This document shows positions 42,454 through 44,724 of a DNA stretch of 44,724 bases, piece by piece (positions within the stretch are counted from its first letter, which is position 1; every line of letters begins with the position of its first letter). The DNA is taken from positions 1-44,724 of the forward strand of contig JABFSS010000068.1 in assembly GCA_013140485.1 (NCBI GenBank), written 5' to 3'. The notes beneath the pieces were generated by a model that worked only from the letters and a program-made list of their open reading frames with translations, was not told the DNA's origin and searched no databases. The position numbers and the translations under genes are program-made. Origin of the DNA: Candidatus Peribacteraceae bacterium (GTDB taxonomy: Bacteria > Patescibacteriota > Gracilibacteria > Peribacterales > Peribacteraceae).

Positions 42454-42535
42454 CCTTGTAACTGCCGCGAATCACCAGCGCCCCCTCTGTGGAGGAGGGC
42501 GTTTTTTAAAAAACGCCCAGGCGCTGGTAGCGGCA
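42433..42535 (+). promoter_or_regulatory. Attenuator-like set of exclusive RNA hairpins
   Basis: Arm A (42433-42446) pairs with arm B (42483-42496) over 14 positions; the 12-bp core CTCCACAGAGGG/CCCTCTGTGGAG is perfect. Alternative: CGCCC (42479-42483) with GGGCG (42497-42501), extended by TC/GA, followed at once by TTTTTT (42502-42507): an intrinsic terminator. Third option: the 22-nt palindrome 42497-42518, with an outer stem ACCAGCGCC/GGCGCTGGT (42474-42482, 42520-42528) and TGCCGC/GCGGCA. A-B pairing would break the terminator. The Arg run sits just before arm A, so ribosome stalling there could choose between structures. Confidence 0.5.
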
Positions 42536-42549
42536 TTCTCCTTTCCATC

Positions 42550-43191
42550 ATGACCTCGATAGACACCATCGTCGCACTGAATGCGACCCTCTCAAAAGAT
42601 TCTCTATCTCCGGACAAGCACAACGCTTTGGCCGATGCGTTGGAACAATGCGGTTTTGTTTCTGCGGCACACAAACAACGCATGATCGCACTGATGCTCA
42701 CAAGCATTCCAAAAATTCAGGCAATGATCGGCGACTGCCCTCAATTCCACGGGCCGGTGGAAGGCGGCTTCGTTCTCAACAAGACGGAAATCTACGAGCC
42801 CAAAGAAAAGAATGAATGTGGCACGGCTGAACGCGGATTCAAGATACTTGGAGGGAATGCATACAGTGTCGGCTATTACACACTGGGGAACGACGAACCT
42901 TCTTTTCATCACATCACGCACAAGGACGACCCCCGGCTAACGGTCGAGATTGATTCCGGATCGCTGAGTATCATCGAAGGCACGCAGTCATTCACAAGTA
43001 TTGATGACATTCTCGCCCGAAAGGGACGCCTCGAGGATCCAATCCGGCAAACGCATTTCGGTTCTCCGCTGGTACTGGAAGAACTCGTTGCCAATCCGAT
43101 CCTCGACCGCGCATGGGAAATGGTCGTCACCGCGCGGAAGGCAATTGATGCCATTGTCACATCCATAACCACCGTCCGCAGAATGCCCTAG
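42550..43191 (+). CDS. Unrecognised 213-residue protein behind an attenuator-like leader
   Basis: MTSIDTIVALNATLSKDSLS. Mixed alpha/beta, with a middle beta-rich part (GFKILGGNAYSVGYYTLGND, PRLTVEIDSGSLSIIEGTQS) and a helical C-terminus ending VRRMP. Four Cys, no signal peptide or membrane segment. No family recognised. No Shine-Dalgarno; the leader before it contains exclusive hairpins and an Arg-rich peptide, so its expression is probably conditional. Own terminator follows, so it is a single-gene unit. Confidence 0.75.
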   Translation: MTSIDTIVALNATLSKDSLSPDKHNALADALEQCGFVSAAHKQRMIALMLTSIPKIQAMIGDCPQFHGPVEGGFVLNKTEIYEPKEKNECGTAERGFKILGGNAYSVGYYTLGNDEPSFHHITHKDDPRLTVEIDSGSLSIIEGTQSFTSIDDILARKGRLEDPIRQTHFGSPLVLEELVANPILDRAWEMVVTARKAIDAIVTSITTVRRMP

Positions 43192-43201
43192 AGACAGGAA
43201 C

Positions 43202-43226
43202 AGCCCCCGGCCGCGGGGGCTTTTTT
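43202..43226 (+). terminator. Strong intrinsic terminator
   Basis: AGCCCCCG-GCCG-CGGGGGCT, perfect 8-bp stem, followed by a T-run. Confidence 0.9.
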
Positions 43227-43239
43227 GAAGCTTCAGCCA

Positions 43240-43268
43240 TGGCTTTTGCCCATCTAGAGCCGTATTCT
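43240..43268 (+). promoter_or_regulatory. Putative leaderless promoter
   Basis: TGGCTT (43240-43245), 17-nt spacer, TATTCT (43263-43268), 7 nt, ATG 43276. Confidence 0.5.
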
Positions 43269-43275
43269 TGATCCA

Positions 43276-44724
43276 ATGAAGCTCCCCCCGCTCCCTTTCG
43301 TCGTTCTGGATACGGAGACCACGGGTTTCGTCCCGAAGGTACACCGGGTGATCGAGTTCGCGAGCACCGAAGTGCGGGACGGGAAAGTGAAGAACGAATA
43401 CGAACAACTCTTTCATCATGCCGACGTGCCGCCGGTAGTGCAGGTGCTGACGCGCATCAAGACGACGGATCTCGTCGGCAAGCCCGCGCTTGCGGATCAC
43501 CGCGAGGATATTCTCAAGCATCTGCCGGACGACGCGCTCATCGTCGGGCAGAACGTAAACTTCGACATCGGCATGCTCAAGGGGGAAGGAATCGACCTGT
43601 CCGGTCGCCCGTGCATCGATACGTCGATGCTCGCGTCGCTGGTGTTCCCGGAACTGGAGAGTTACTCGCTCGGATATCTGAGTACCGTGCTCAACTTGAA
43701 TCATGATCCGCCGCACCGCGCACTCGGCGATGTCCGCGCAACGATGGAACTGCTCGGCAAATGCTGGGAACGGCTGTTGGAATTGCCCAAAGACCTGCGC
43801 GACCTCGCCGACGCGATCATGGATCGCGCGCCGAAGGGTTACAAGATGCTCTTTGAGGCGTTACCTCCGCCCACGGCGAAGAAAGAACCGAAGTGGATTC
43901 ATTGGAAGGATTCCGTGACTTCTCCCAGTGGCGTTTCTTCTCCCATCTCACCCGGGACTCCCGATTTGGGGAAGCCTGCACTGCTTGATGAGCCGCTCGA
44001 CCCGCTCCACCTGCAAATGATCATCGAAGGGGCTCTGGCGGATTCCTCACGCAGGCACTGGATCGCCGTGAAGAGTCTCCGTCCGGTTCTTCGCCGGATG
44101 CCGGAACCGCTGATGAAGAATATCCGAGTCCTCTATCCCCCGCACTCGCTGGTCGATGTCGACGCCGTGCTCCGTTTCTCGCAACAGAAGGAATACACCG
44201 CCGACGAAGCCACTCTCGCGCTCAAGCTCGCCTGGTACGAACCGCAGCGCCGTGACGAGTTTCCTCTGCACGGCGGGGAAGACGCCGTGTGGAACGGCAA
44301 ACTGAGCTGCACGGCGGTGTCCAAAGCGTACCTGAAACAATTTGAAAAATTGCCGTCCGTCGTCCTGCTCGATCATCGCGAGATGCTGACGTTTATTATG
44401 GACAGTGCTCCCCCGGAGGCGAAGGCATTGAGTGCCGGAGCACACGTGATCATTGATGACACATCGATGCTCGAAGATACCGCGACGAAAGCGTTTGGCT
44501 GGTACTGCTCACTCGATGATTTACGGGCCGCCGCCGAAGGCAACGCGATGCTGACCAAATTCATGGACACGCTGCAGTTGTGGATCGAGAAAATTCGCCA
44601 GTTCCAGGACATCCGCTATCTGACGCAGCCCGATCTCACCGCGCCCGACGCGAAGGGGCTGACGAAGCTTCTCGATGATGTCCGGAATCAAGAATGGCCC
44701 GCCCAAGTCCTCGATAGACTGGAT
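43276..44724 (+). CDS. DnaQ-like 3'-5' exonuclease joined to a degraded DinG-like helicase, 3' end cut by the window
   Basis: 483 residues visible, no stop before the window end. Residues 1-~170 are a DEDDh exonuclease: ExoI LDTETTGF (Asp12, Glu14), ExoII VGQNVNFDIGML (Asp97), ExoIII HRALGDVRAT (His147, Asp152). After a Pro/Ser linker (~215-235) comes a region laid out like DinG/XPD-type helicases: LAWYEPQRRDEFPL, VWNGKLSC, then SVVLLDHREMLTFIMD and HVIIDDTSMLEDTATKAF, where active helicases have N-H-LL and DEAH. No Walker A is visible where one is expected. So this copy keeps the nuclease but may have lost ATPase activity. Role in DNA repair inferred. Confidence 0.85.
   Translation, partial: MKLPPLPFVVLDTETTGFVPKVHRVIEFASTEVRDGKVKNEYEQLFHHADVPPVVQVLTRIKTTDLVGKPALADHREDILKHLPDDALIVGQNVNFDIGMLKGEGIDLSGRPCIDTSMLASLVFPELESYSLGYLSTVLNLNHDPPHRALGDVRATMELLGKCWERLLELPKDLRDLADAIMDRAPKGYKMLFEALPPPTAKKEPKWIHWKDSVTSPSGVSSPISPGTPDLGKPALLDEPLDPLHLQMIIEGALADSSRRHWIAVKSLRPVLRRMPEPLMKNIRVLYPPHSLVDVDAVLRFSQQKEYTADEATLALKLAWYEPQRRDEFPLHGGEDAVWNGKLSCTAVSKAYLKQFEKLPSVVLLDHREMLTFIMDSAPPEAKALSAGAHVIIDDTSMLEDTATKAFGWYCSLDDLRAAAEGNAMLTKFMDTLQLWIEKIRQFQDIRYLTQPDLTAPDAKGLTKLLDDVRNQEWPAQVLDRLD

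Noticed and set aside
42497..42518. The 22-nt palindrome with central TTTTTTAAAAAA as an ordinary terminator
   Set aside because: Its T-run is in the stem, not after it; it is better read as an alternative to the CGCCC/GGGCG terminator.

Overview
The window looks like a chromosome segment of a Candidate Phyla Radiation (Patescibacteria) bacterium, most likely near Peregrinibacteria/Peribacteria. That placement is an inference from several things. The 16S rRNA gene stands alone and departs from the universal sequence at helix 35 and in the 790 loop. The genes are tightly packed, with convergent stop codons that touch or overlap, and many small unrecognised proteins. There are very large Ser-rich secreted proteins. 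The genetic code is standard: TGA ends many frames.

Layout. 1-6165: the 3' part of a giant repetitive surface/fibre protein with an acidic Ser-rich tail. 6159-9926 (minus): yebC, a two-gene cassette bounded by rpsR 3'-end sequence on both sides, then rpsR and rpsF. 10028-13035: a membrane protein, a dispersed palindromic repeat, and the lone 16S gene. 13036-18409: sufD, three small proteins, sufB with a small partner, an AT-rich probably acquired membrane gene, and a DUF1232 protein. 18430-26434: a REP-like hairpin cluster, a GT39-like membrane glycosyltransferase, a ProX-type editing protein, a SIMPL protein, sufC, a [2Fe-2S] ferredoxin, a TPR protein and a DNA polymerase III delta'-like subunit. 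26538-32508: small membrane proteins, hypothetical genes, secA and a Phd/VapC-type toxin-antitoxin pair. 32495-37203: tsaB, a GT2 glycosyltransferase, two structural unknowns and nusA. 37322-42292: a giant secreted subtilase. 42351-44724: an attenuator-like leader before an unknown gene, then a DnaQ-type exonuclease joined to a degraded DinG-like helicase region, cut by the window end.

How the genes fit together. SufB, SufD, SufC and the ferredoxin form a scattered Fe-S assembly set; no cysteine desulfurase is in the window. SecA would export the two giant Ser-rich proteins. RpsF, RpsR, YebC, NusA, ProX, TsaB and 16S are information-processing core genes. GT39 and GT2 proteins point to surface glycosylation.

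Three threads deserve attention. (1) Many start codons lie only 6-9 nt after a good -10 box, so leaderless mRNAs seem common, and the anti-Shine-Dalgarno end of the 16S is altered. (2) Palindromic elements have entered coding genes in frame (secA twice, tsaB, GT2, the end of holB, the start of GT39). (3) Positions 42351-42540 have the parts of an arginine-type transcription attenuator. All calls come from reading the sequence; no searches were run.
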